A stretch of DNA of 47,708 nucleotides from Hydrogenophaga sp. Root209 (GTDB taxonomy: Bacteria; Pseudomonadota; Gammaproteobacteria; Burkholderiales; Burkholderiaceae_C), in the NCBI RefSeq assembly GCF_001428625.1, contig NZ_LMIE01000005.1:1-47708 (forward strand), in the 5' to 3' direction. The stretch's first letter is position 1, and each line of letters opens with the position of its first letter. Below, piece after piece: positions 31,462 through 39,949 of the stretch. Below the pieces are notes generated by a model, which worked only from the letters and a program-made list of their open reading frames with translations, was not told the DNA's origin and made no database searches. The translations under genes were made by a program, and so were the position numbers.

Positions 31462-32079
31462 TTACGCCGTCTGGTACTTCACGCTACAGCCGTAGGCGCG
31501 GCTCGTGGCCACGCTCACCGGTTTGCCGGCCTGAATCTCCGCCATGGCCTGGCGCACATAGTTGGTGGCCTTGGGGATATCGTCCACCCGGGCCGAGGCG
31601 ATGCTGTCGATGCCGCCGGCATACACCAGCACGCCCTGCGCGTTGACGATGTACATGTGTGGCGTGACACGCGCCGCATAGGCCTGGCCCACCTTGCCGT
31701 CCTCGTCCATCAGGGCGGCGGTGGGGCTGTCTTTCTGCTCGGTCATCCAGCGGCCGAGTTGGGCGGGCGCCATGTAGTCGCTGCTGTCGTCGCGCGTGGA
31801 GTTGATGGCCAGCCAGATGGCACCCTGACCCGTGACTTCTTTTTGCAGGGCCTGCATGTTGCCCTGGTAGTGCTTCTTCACGAACGGGCAGTCCGGGTTG
31901 TTCCACTCCAGCACCACCGGCTTGCCCTTGAACTGCGACAGTTTCACCGGCTTGCCGGTGGTGTCCATCAGGGTGAAGTCGGGCGCGGCCTGGCCCACGC
32001 TGGCGGCCCGGGCGGTGGCGGGCAGCAGGCTGGCAAAGGGTGTGAGCGCGGTCAGGGCAATGATGGGGCGGCGTTGCAT
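31462..32079 (-). CDS. Exported redoxin/thioredoxin-like protein
   Basis: A 205-residue thioredoxin-fold protein of the AhpC/TSA-redoxin group. It has a signal peptide (about 1-25, ending ARA), the fold start APDFTLMDTTGKPVKLSQFKG, and a single cysteine Cys64 in WNNPDCPFVKKHY in place of CxxC. A second cysteine, Cys198, is near the C-terminus (YGCSVKY) and could be resolving. It is likely periplasmic. It lies 54 nt downstream of a DsbD-type reductase on the same strand, which probably supplies its electrons; this pairing is inferred. Confidence 0.88.
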   Translation of the reverse strand: MQRRPIIALTALTPFASLLPATARAASVGQAAPDFTLMDTTGKPVKLSQFKGKPVVLEWNNPDCPFVKKHYQGNMQALQKEVTGQGAIWLAINSTRDDSSDYMAPAQLGRWMTEQKDSPTAALMDEDGKVGQAYAARVTPHMYIVNAQGVLVYAGGIDSIASARVDDIPKATNYVRQAMAEIQAGKPVSVATSRAYGCSVKYQTA

Positions 32080-32133
32080 GGCGATGTCTCCTGAAGACGT
32101 GTCAATGACGGACGAAACGACGACCGCGCAGGT

Positions 32134-34347
32134 TCAAAGCCTGGACAATGCCGCTCGGACCTCCTCCACGCTCAGCACTTCGGACAGCACCTGCGGTGCT
32201 TGTCCGTTCTTGTAGATCGCATACACCGGCACGCCGTTGCGGCCCAATGTGGCCAGCGCGGCGGTCACCGCCGGGTCGCGGCGCGTCCAGTCGGCACGCA
32301 GCAGCGCCACGTTTTTGCCGGCGATGTCGCCGAGCACCGCCGCATCGGCCAGCGTGGTGCGCTTGTTGTACTGGCAGGTCACGCACCAGGCGGCGGTGAA
32401 ATCGACGAACACCGGGCGGCCCGACGCCACCAGGGTGGCTTGCGCCTCGGGGCTCCAGGTTTGCCAGCTCACGCCATCTTGTGCGGTCGCCACGGCTTGG
32501 CCGGGCGCGGACTCCTGCAGGCGTGTGACGTTGGGCCCGATCACCCAGCCCAACCAGGCCAGACCGGCGAGGGACAGACCGGCGAGGGCCGTGCGGCTCC
32601 TGCCGCGCAGGCCGAGTGACCAGACCAGCAGGGCCAGCACGACCAGCAGCATGAGCAGCCCGGCCGCGCCGTCGATGCCGCTTTGCTGGCCCAGCACCCA
32701 CAGCAGCCAGACCACGGTGGCAAACATCGGGAAGGCCATGCCGCGGCGGAAGGTGTCCATCCAGACGCCAGGGCGAGGCAGGGCGCGCGCCACCGCCGGA
32801 ATCCAGCTGGCGGCGAGGTACGGCAGCGCCATGCCCAGGCCCAACACCGCAAACACGGCCAGCGCCTGCGCAGCGGGCAGGCCGATGGCCAGGCCCAGCG
32901 AGGCGCCCATGAACGGCGCAGTGCACGGCGAGGCGATGGCCGTGGCCAGCACGCCGGTGAGGAAGGCGTCCACCGTGGGGTTCCTGGCCTGCAGGCTGGC
33001 CAGGCGGCTGGGCAGCACGTTGCCGACCTCGAACAGACCGGCCAGGTTCAGGCCGATCAGGGTGAACAGCACGGCCAGACCCGCCACCACGGCCGGGCTT
33101 TGCAGCTGGAATCCCCAGCCCAGCTGCTCGCCTGCGGCGCGCAGGCCCAGCAGCAAGGCGCCCAGCGCGGTGAACGAGAGCACCACGCCCGCGGTGTAAG
33201 CCAGTCCGTGGGCGCGGTGGGCATGGCGGTCGTTGGCGTGTTTCGCGAAAGCCATGACCTTGATCGCCAGCACCGGGAACACGCAGGGCATGAGGTTGAG
33301 GATCAGGCCGCCGAGCAGCGCGCCCAGCAAGGCCGCGCCCAAGGTGAGCGCGGTGGCGCTGTTCACCGGCGCGGCGGCGCGCGCGGCGTTGGCGTCCAGC
33401 GCGGCCTGCAGCGCGTCGGGCACGGCGGCCGGCAGGGGAGCCGGTGCGGGCCAGGCGCCCTGCACCGGCACCTCCAGGCGGACACCAGCGGCACCCGGCC
33501 CCTGGCCGGGCGGGTTGGCTTGGGCCACCACCAGCGCGAGTTGGGCCGGACTTTCACTGCGGTGCGGCGACAGCGGCACACGGGCGGTCCAGCGCGTGCC
33601 GTCCCAGGCCTGGGTCCAGGGGGCGCCGGGTTCGATCAGGCCGGTGGTTTCGGGATAAAACTCCAGCGTCTTGCCGCGCCAGGCGGCGGGCAGATTCGCC
33701 AGCGACACGTTGACGAAACCGGCTTCGGGCTGCAGCTGGCTGCCCGCAGCGGGTTGGTCTTTGGGCGCGGCCTGGAAGCTGGCCTCGAAGGCGGCACCGT
33801 TGCTCCCGGTCGAGCCTTGCACGGGGATGCGCAGCGCGAAGTTGCCCTCTTCCGGAATGCACTCCTTGCGGCAGACCAACCACGCGGCGTAGAGCTGCAC
33901 GTCGATCGCGTCGCCTTTGAAGTCCGGGCTCACGGTCAGGGGCACCGGCAGCACCACGGTGCCGTCAAAGCCGTAGTTGGCCAGGTTGCCGATCGGGAAC
34001 TTGCGTGGTGTGGGCCAGGCGATCTCGCCGGCGCTCACACCGGGCGGCAGCGTCCAGCGCAGTTCGGTGGGCAGGCCGGAATCACCCGAATTCTTCCAGT
34101 AGGTGTGCCATTCGGGGGCGTGTGTGAGCTGCAGGCCGACCCAGACGGGTTGGCCCGGTCCGGCGCCGTCCGGCGCATGCGCCACCAGTTCGGCACGCGC
34201 CTGGTCGCTCTTCACCACCGTCACGCTGGCCGCGCTGCCTCCGAGCAAACCCTGCGCGGCCACACCCCAGGGCAGGGTGGCGGCGAGCAGCCAGGCGCCC
34301 AGCAGGCGCAGGGCGGCGGAGATTCTGAATTCGGTGGGGAACTGCAT
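32134..34347 (-). CDS. DsbD/ScsB-type thiol:disulfide interchange protein
   Basis: A 737-residue inner-membrane protein that passes electrons from cytoplasmic thioredoxin to the periplasm. A signal peptide is followed by an N-terminal domain of the ScsB type (WHTYWKNSGDSGLPTELRW, about 75-93). A membrane core of about eight helices carries the redox cysteines Cys355 (NLMPCVFP) and Cys475 (ASPCTAPF). The C-terminal thioredoxin domain has Cys655 and Cys658 (AAWCVTCQYNK). The N-terminal domain is longer than in E. coli DsbD, so no symbol is given. It probably reduces the redoxin encoded next. Confidence 0.92.
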   Translation of the reverse strand: MQFPTEFRISAALRLLGAWLLAATLPWGVAAQGLLGGSAASVTVVKSDQARAELVAHAPDGAGPGQPVWVGLQLTHAPEWHTYWKNSGDSGLPTELRWTLPPGVSAGEIAWPTPRKFPIGNLANYGFDGTVVLPVPLTVSPDFKGDAIDVQLYAAWLVCRKECIPEEGNFALRIPVQGSTGSNGAAFEASFQAAPKDQPAAGSQLQPEAGFVNVSLANLPAAWRGKTLEFYPETTGLIEPGAPWTQAWDGTRWTARVPLSPHRSESPAQLALVVAQANPPGQGPGAAGVRLEVPVQGAWPAPAPLPAAVPDALQAALDANAARAAAPVNSATALTLGAALLGALLGGLILNLMPCVFPVLAIKVMAFAKHANDRHAHRAHGLAYTAGVVLSFTALGALLLGLRAAGEQLGWGFQLQSPAVVAGLAVLFTLIGLNLAGLFEVGNVLPSRLASLQARNPTVDAFLTGVLATAIASPCTAPFMGASLGLAIGLPAAQALAVFAVLGLGMALPYLAASWIPAVARALPRPGVWMDTFRRGMAFPMFATVVWLLWVLGQQSGIDGAAGLLMLLVVLALLVWSLGLRGRSRTALAGLSLAGLAWLGWVIGPNVTRLQESAPGQAVATAQDGVSWQTWSPEAQATLVASGRPVFVDFTAAWCVTCQYNKRTTLADAAVLGDIAGKNVALLRADWTRRDPAVTAALATLGRNGVPVYAIYKNGQAPQVLSEVLSVEEVRAALSRL

Positions 34348-34558
34348 CGGGATCGGGTGTGGACAAGAGGCGGCGAACGGTGTGAGCGGCCGGGCTCGCC
34401 CAAGTTCCTCGGACTGCCGTGCGCGGCGGCTTTTGAATATAAGTCACCGCTGTTTTTCTGTCTTGTCGACTGTGCGTGAGCCCCGGGCTCTTCACAGCTT
34501 CTGCTCAATTGGGTACAACCCGGATCACAAGCTGGGTCAGGCCCGCATGGAGGTGTGC

Positions 34559-35797
34559 ATGGGATCGATCGTCGAACGCGCGCTGCTGCCTTGGGCGCAA
34601 CGCATGAAAACCCGGGTGAACCTGCCGGTTCGCCTGAGTTGGGGTGAGCGCGGCGCCTCCTCGCTTTCGCTGGGCGATTTTGAACAACCGCAGGTGGAGA
34701 TCCGCGTGCGCGATGCCTCCGCCCTGCCGCTGCTGATCGACCCGGGGCTGGACACACTCGGCCAGGCCTATGTGGAAGGGCTGATCGACGTGGAAGGCTC
34801 GGTGCCGGACATCCTGGCTGTGGCGCACGGTCTGGCCGAACACGCGCAACCCGAGGGTGGGCTGCTCGGCCGGCTGCGCCGGCGCTTCGGCCACACGCGC
34901 GAGAGCGACAGCGAGGCCATCCAGTACCACTACGACGTGTCCAATGACTTCTATGCTCAGTGGCTGGGCGAAGGCATGGTGTATTCGTGTGGGTATTTCG
35001 AGCGAGGCGACGAAACGCTGGACCAGGCGCAGATCCAGAAGATCGATCACATCCTGAACAAGATCCGCCTGCAACCGGGTCAGCGTCTGCTCGACATCGG
35101 CTGTGGCTGGGGTGCGCTGGTGCTGCGCGCGGCAGAGAAGTTCGGCGCGCAGTGCGTGGGTGTCACGCTGTCGCAGAACCAGTTCGATCTGGCGCGTGAG
35201 CGTGTGCGCGCGGCCGGGCTTCAGGACCGCATCGACATCCGTCTGCAGGATTACCGCGACGTGCAGGACGGACCTTTCGACCGCATCACCAGCGTGGGCA
35301 TGTTCGAGCACGTGGGCCTGGACCATCTCGTGCCGTACTTCACCCGCATCCGCTCGTTGCTCAAGCCCGACGGCTGGGCCATGAACCACGGCATCACCAG
35401 CACCGATGCATACGACGGCGAAACGCGCCATGGAGGCGGCCATTTCATCGACCGCTACGTGTTCCCGCGCGGCGAGGTGCCGCACATCAGCACCGTCTTG
35501 CGTACCCTGCAGGAGGGCGGACTGGAAGCCTTCGATGTGGAAAACCTGCGCCGCCATTACATGCGCACCACGCAGCTCTGGAGCGAGGCCTTCGAGGCGA
35601 ACACGGCGCGGATCAAGCCGCTGGTGGACGAGAAACGCTGGCGCATCTGGCGCATCTACCTGGCCGGATGTGCCTGGGCGTTCGAGCACGATGAGGTGGC
35701 GATCTACCAAGTGCTGTGTCGCGCGGCCGGGCAGCCGGCCACCGAGTTGCCCTGGTCGCGTCACTGGATGTATGCCGATCGTAAGATCGGCACATGA
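34559..35797 (+). CDS. Cyclopropane-fatty-acyl-phospholipid synthase family protein
   Basis: A 412-residue SAM-dependent enzyme. The N-terminal lipid-binding region (about 1-110) precedes YHYDVSNDFYAQWLGEGMVYSCGYF-type motifs typical of CFA synthases. The SAM site LDIGCGWGAL is at 178-187, and GMFEHVGLDH and the C-terminal block follow. Such enzymes add a methylene bridge to unsaturated acyl chains in membrane phospholipids. GGAGGT at 34549-34554 favours the ATG at 34559; an in-frame ATG at 34547 is the alternative. The stop codon overlaps the next start (ATGA). It is divergent from the DsbD-type gene. Confidence 0.92.
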   Translation: MGSIVERALLPWAQRMKTRVNLPVRLSWGERGASSLSLGDFEQPQVEIRVRDASALPLLIDPGLDTLGQAYVEGLIDVEGSVPDILAVAHGLAEHAQPEGGLLGRLRRRFGHTRESDSEAIQYHYDVSNDFYAQWLGEGMVYSCGYFERGDETLDQAQIQKIDHILNKIRLQPGQRLLDIGCGWGALVLRAAEKFGAQCVGVTLSQNQFDLARERVRAAGLQDRIDIRLQDYRDVQDGPFDRITSVGMFEHVGLDHLVPYFTRIRSLLKPDGWAMNHGITSTDAYDGETRHGGGHFIDRYVFPRGEVPHISTVLRTLQEGGLEAFDVENLRRHYMRTTQLWSEAFEANTARIKPLVDEKRWRIWRIYLAGCAWAFEHDEVAIYQVLCRAAGQPATELPWSRHWMYADRKIGT

Positions 35798-36636
35798 CAA
35801 GCCCCCTGCGCCACTGGTCCGACCTCACCACCGCCGACTTTGACTTGCTGGACAAGGCGCGCGCCATGGCCGTGCTGCCCGTGGCCGCGATCGAGCAGCA
35901 CGGCCCGCACCTGCCTCTGTCGGTGGACACCGACATCGCCAACGGCGTGGTCGCCGCGAGCATCCCGCACATCGCGCCGGATCTGCCCGCGCTGTTCTTG
36001 CCCACGCAAGCCGTGGGCTACTCGCCCGAACACACGCGCTTCGCCGGCACGCTCACGCTGAAAGCCGAAACGGTGCTGCGCCTGTGGACCGAGATCGGCG
36101 AGTGCGTGGCGGCCAGCGGCGTGAAGAAGCTGGTGCTCTTCAACGCGCACGGTGGGCAGGTGGGCCTGATGGATGTGGTGGCGCGCGACCTGCGCGCCCG
36201 GCTGGGCATGCTGGTCTACAGCGTGAACTGGTTCCATCTGCCGCTGCTGGATGAGGCCGGCCGCGACTTGAATGCGATGTTCAGCAACGAGGAACACCGT
36301 TTCGGCATCCACGCCGGGGAGATTGAAACCTCGCTGATGCTGGCGCTCTCACAGGACAGGGTCCGCATGCAACACGCCGCCAACTTCGCGTCGAAGTCAC
36401 AGGACCGCGCCGGTCAATTCAGCATCCTGGGCAACGGCAAGAGCGCCAAGCTGGGCTGGCAGATGCAGGACTACAACGCCCATGGCGCGGTGGGCAATGC
36501 GACCTCGGCGACGGCCGAGAAGGGTCGCGCGGTGTTGGCGGCGGCGGGGCGTGCGCTGGCGCGCCTGTTGAGCGAGATCGACCAGTTGCCCGAGGACACC
36601 CTGACTGATCGCACCGCGTACCCACCCGCCACATAA
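35794..36636 (+). CDS. Creatininase family amidohydrolase
   Basis: A 280-residue metal-dependent amidohydrolase. Ligand motifs are present: EQHGPHLPLSVDTDIA near 34-49, the LFNAHGGQ block near 113-120, and AGEIETSL near 173-180. The family includes creatininase, the MftE peptidase and formamidopyrimidine hydrolases; the substrate cannot be told from sequence. Its ATG overlaps the stop codon of the cyclopropane synthase gene, so the two are co-translated. A GC-rich repeat follows the stop codon. Confidence 0.9.
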   Translation: MTSPLRHWSDLTTADFDLLDKARAMAVLPVAAIEQHGPHLPLSVDTDIANGVVAASIPHIAPDLPALFLPTQAVGYSPEHTRFAGTLTLKAETVLRLWTEIGECVAASGVKKLVLFNAHGGQVGLMDVVARDLRARLGMLVYSVNWFHLPLLDEAGRDLNAMFSNEEHRFGIHAGEIETSLMLALSQDRVRMQHAANFASKSQDRAGQFSILGNGKSAKLGWQMQDYNAHGAVGNATSATAEKGRAVLAAAGRALARLLSEIDQLPEDTLTDRTAYPPAT

Positions 36637-36637
36637 C

Positions 36638-36731
36638 GCAGCCGATCCGCCGCCGGGCCGCCCCAAGGCGGATCAGCCCTCACGGGGGGGCAGCGGACCT
36701 CGCGCAGCGGGGGAACGTGGGGGCAACAGAC
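36638..36731 (+). repeat. GC-rich intergenic repeat, family 1 (copy B)
   Basis: Contains GCCGGGCCGCCCCAAGGC, a CACGGGGGGGCAGCGGACC centre, then CGCGCAGCGGGGGAACGTGG and GCAACAGAC. These blocks match in order those at 47597-47682 and, on the complement, 42104-42180. It fills the whole space between two convergent stop codons. Confidence 0.8.
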
Positions 36732-36732
36732 T

Positions 36733-37425
36733 TCAGGCGTAGGTGATCCAGGACTTGAAGTCCTGATGATCGAGGTGCGGCAGCGTGTTGTAGGACAGCA
36801 GCGTGTGCCGCTTGGGGTTGAACTGGAATTCGGTCACCGCACTGTTGCGGATGCGCAGGTTCAGCTCGATCGTGGCCTCCGGACTCAGGCCCAGCACCTG
36901 GCCCACGGCGGTGGAGATCGGCCCGCCGCTGGACACCAGCAACACGTTCTGCCCGTGGTGTTTCGCCCGCACGTGGTCCAGCGCGCTGGTGACGCCGTGC
37001 ACAAAATCGATGTAGCTGGGCATGCCCTGCGGGCTCACGGTGCCCGCCATCCACTGGGTGAGTCCATCGCGCAGCAGTCGGAAATGGTGACGGTAGAGCT
37101 CGGGCGCTTCTTCGGCCGAACGCGGCTTCTCCAGTGGATGCGGGTGGATTGCGCGAATCACGGCTTCGCTGTCGTACTCGTTGAGGCCTGGCCAGGCCAG
37201 GGCCTCTTCGCTCAGCTTCGCTCCCTCGGCGATGCCGGCCCAGGTCTGGGCGTGGCGCTTGAGCGTGCCAGTGATGACGGCATCGAAGACCACGCCGCGT
37301 TCGGCCCAGTACTCCCCCAGCCGGCGGCTCTGTCGGTGGCCCATCTCGCTGAGCTGGTCGTAGTCGTCCGCGCCAAACGAGGCCTGGCCGTGGCGCACAA
37401 GGTAGAGCGTTCCCATGACGGGCAT
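36733..37425 (-). CDS. Histidine phosphatase family protein
   Basis: A 230-residue member of the phosphoglycerate mutase-like superfamily. The N-terminal motif LVRHGQASFG places the phospho-acceptor His12, with Arg11, Arg57 (TGTLKRHAQT) and an acidic residue near Glu83 (LNEYDSE). The usual second catalytic histidine (SHGG) is replaced: the motif reads LLVSSGGPIST (Ser166). It may be a subgroup with altered chemistry. The start could also be the next ATG at 37416. It is convergent with the creatininase gene. Confidence 0.88.
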   Translation of the reverse strand: MPVMGTLYLVRHGQASFGADDYDQLSEMGHRQSRRLGEYWAERGVVFDAVITGTLKRHAQTWAGIAEGAKLSEEALAWPGLNEYDSEAVIRAIHPHPLEKPRSAEEAPELYRHHFRLLRDGLTQWMAGTVSPQGMPSYIDFVHGVTSALDHVRAKHHGQNVLLVSSGGPISTAVGQVLGLSPEATIELNLRIRNSAVTEFQFNPKRHTLLSYNTLPHLDHQDFKSWITYA

Positions 37426-37615
37426 TCTGGGTCCGCGCCTCAGTGGTGCTTTGTCCCGACAGCGACTGCGGGTGCCTGCGGAGTCGCGGAGGCGTCTGTC
37501 CAGCAAGGATTGCCGACCGTTGCGCCGAACACCGGGGCCTTTGGGGTGTTTATCCAGACGATGACCCGGGCGCGCTGTGCTTCAATAAATGCAATGTTGG
37601 CCTTGCTCCCCTCCC

Positions 37616-39949
37616 ATGACTCTTGACCTGCCGACCCTGCTGGCCTTGCGGGTGGGCGTCGACTTTCTGATTGCACTGGCCTTCTGGGCCCAGATGCGTC
37701 GTTATCCCGCCATCGGTGGCCCGGGGTGGTGGTCGCTGTCTGCCGTGCTGGGCATCCTGGGCTCGCTGATGCTGTGGTCGCGCGATGCCTTGCCCGATGC
37801 GGTGAGCTTTCCCGTGGGCAACACCGCGCTGATGGTCAGTGCCTTGTGCGGCTGGCTCGGGTTCCGGAGCTATGTCGGCACGTCTCGACCGCTGCTGCCC
37901 ATCCTCGCCGGCACCCTGGCGTTCTTCTGTGTGACGCTCTTCTTCCTGATCGAGTGGGAACTGCACGTAGCTCGACAAACGGTGTTCACCACGTCGATGC
38001 TGATGATTGTGGTCTGCTCGTACCTCGAAATCCGGCGCGCCGACCCGCGGCGCCGCGTGCCCGAGATGCAAGCGCTCAAGGCGCTCACAGTGCTTGAGTT
38101 CTGCGGCGTGGTGAGCTTTGCCGTCAGCTTGCAGGTGCTCGGCATGTCTCAGGACGCCATGGCGCCGTCGTTCATCTTCTTCTTCCTGCTCACGAAACTG
38201 CTGCGGGTGGTGTTGTATGGCGCGCTGGTGTCCTACCGCCTGCGCATGGACGGCGACAAGGCGCGCCAGGGCCTCCAGCAGCGGGAGGCCGATTCACGCG
38301 CCCTGATCGACAACCTCAGCGCGGGCGTGATGGTGTTTCGGCCCGATCACACCTTGTCCAGCATCAACACCGCCGCCCGGCGCTTCCTGGGTTGGAGCGA
38401 AGGGGGTGCGAACCGTGCCTTGGCCGAACCTTCGGCGGACGGCTGGCAGATGCTTCGAGAGGACGGCCAGCCGATGCGCCGGCACGAAATGCCGTTCGAG
38501 CGCGTTCTCGCCACGGGCCAGCCGGTGCGCAGCGTGGTGATCGGCATGCCACAGGCGGCCGGCGAGGGCGTGCACTGGGCGCTGTGCAATGCCTACCCCG
38601 AGAACAACGCGCAGGGTGGATTGCGCCATGTGGTTCTGACCTTCATCGACATCACCTCGCTGAAGAACGCGCAGGCCCAGCAAAAGCACCTGCAGTCGCA
38701 GCTCGCGCAGTCCCAGAAGATGGAAGCGCTGGGCACGCTGGCCGGGGGCGTGGCGCACGACTTCAACAACATCCTGGCCGCCATCCTGGGCAACGCCGAT
38801 CTGGCGCGACAGGACTTGCCGCCCGACGCCGCCTCGTGCGAGAGCCTGCACGAGATCAGCACCGCCGCGCGCCGCGGGCGCGAACTGGTGCGCCAGATCC
38901 TGGCGTTCAGCCGCCAGCAGCCGGTACAGCGCATGCGGGTCAACGTGTGCACCATCCTGGCAGAGTCCTGCACCCTGTTGCGCGGGGTCATGCCACCCCA
39001 GGTGGAGCTGGTGCAATCGTGCGCGCCCGACAACTTGTCCATCGAGGCCGACGCGACCCAGATCGGCCAGGTGCTCGTCAACCTGTGCACCAACGCCATT
39101 CATGCGCTGGACGGTCAGCCCGGTCGCATCGAATGCCGCATCGACGGCCTGGCCAACACCTCCTCATTGTTGCCCGCAGAGCTCGCCCAGACCTGCGCCC
39201 GACTCGATGTGGGCGCCGTGCGTTTGCGCGTGACGGACAACGGCAGCGGCATGACCGAGGCCGTGCGCAACCGGATATTCGAGCCCTTCTTCACCACCAA
39301 GGCGGTGGGCCAGGGCACGGGTCTGGGCCTGCCGGTCGTGCTGGGCATCGTGCAGGTGCACGGAGGCGCGATCGAGGTCGACACCCACCCCGGTGGGGGC
39401 ACCACGTTCACCCTGTTTTTTCCCGCTGCCCCTGGCGAGCCCGAATGCCAGGGTGAAACCACCCCTGCCCTGAGGTCGCTCGAACCCGTCACAATGGGTT
39501 TCGAACCGCCTTTATCCCCAACCGTATCCAGCACCACATCTGACCTCGCCATGGCCGACGACCCTTCCGTGGTTCCACCTCACATCCTCTACCTGGACGA
39601 CGACGATACGTTGGTGTTTCTCGTGCGCCGCCTGCTTGAGCGCCGGGGCTACCGCGTCACGGCGTTCACCTCGCAGACACAGGCCATCGACGCGGTGCGG
39701 GCCTCGCCCACGGGTTTTCAATTGCTGCTGACCGACTTCAACATGCCCGGCATGTCGGGTCTGGAAGTGGCCAAGGCGGTGTTGGAGATCAACCCGCAAC
39801 TGCCCGTGGCCGTGGCCTCGGGCTACATCACCGACGAACTGCAGGCCGAATCCAGGGCCGCCGGGGTGCGCGAGGTGGTGTTCAAGACCGACGCGGTCGA
39901 GGCCTTCTGTGAAGTGGTGGCGCGGTTGGTTCGCTCAGAACCCGTTTGA
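37616..39949 (+). CDS. Membrane hybrid sensor histidine kinase
   Basis: A 777-residue orphan hybrid kinase. The first 215 residues hold about seven hydrophobic helices. A PAS domain follows (LIDNLSAGVMVFRPDHTLSS), then HisKA with His381 in GGVAHDFNNILAAILGN, the ATPase domain with GTGLGLPVVLGIVQVHGG, a linker, and a C-terminal receiver with phospho-acceptor Asp707 (LLLTDFNMPGMSG). The H-box type HDFNN is common in hybrid kinases. No DNA-binding output and no neighbouring regulator are seen. Its 3' end overlaps the convergent dehydratase gene by 15 nt. The ATG at 37616 is preferred over one at 37589. Confidence 0.92.
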   Translation: MTLDLPTLLALRVGVDFLIALAFWAQMRRYPAIGGPGWWSLSAVLGILGSLMLWSRDALPDAVSFPVGNTALMVSALCGWLGFRSYVGTSRPLLPILAGTLAFFCVTLFFLIEWELHVARQTVFTTSMLMIVVCSYLEIRRADPRRRVPEMQALKALTVLEFCGVVSFAVSLQVLGMSQDAMAPSFIFFFLLTKLLRVVLYGALVSYRLRMDGDKARQGLQQREADSRALIDNLSAGVMVFRPDHTLSSINTAARRFLGWSEGGANRALAEPSADGWQMLREDGQPMRRHEMPFERVLATGQPVRSVVIGMPQAAGEGVHWALCNAYPENNAQGGLRHVVLTFIDITSLKNAQAQQKHLQSQLAQSQKMEALGTLAGGVAHDFNNILAAILGNADLARQDLPPDAASCESLHEISTAARRGRELVRQILAFSRQQPVQRMRVNVCTILAESCTLLRGVMPPQVELVQSCAPDNLSIEADATQIGQVLVNLCTNAIHALDGQPGRIECRIDGLANTSSLLPAELAQTCARLDVGAVRLRVTDNGSGMTEAVRNRIFEPFFTTKAVGQGTGLGLPVVLGIVQVHGGAIEVDTHPGGGTTFTLFFPAAPGEPECQGETTPALRSLEPVTMGFEPPLSPTVSSTTSDLAMADDPSVVPPHILYLDDDDTLVFLVRRLLERRGYRVTAFTSQTQAIDAVRASPTGFQLLLTDFNMPGMSGLEVAKAVLEINPQLPVAVASGYITDELQAESRAAGVREVVFKTDAVEAFCEVVARLVRSEPV

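Noticed and set aside
34360-34420. Another copy of the GC-rich repeat upstream of the DsbD-type gene
   Set aside because: Only a short stretch (GGCCGGGCTCGCCCAAG) is similar, and the centre and tail blocks are missing.
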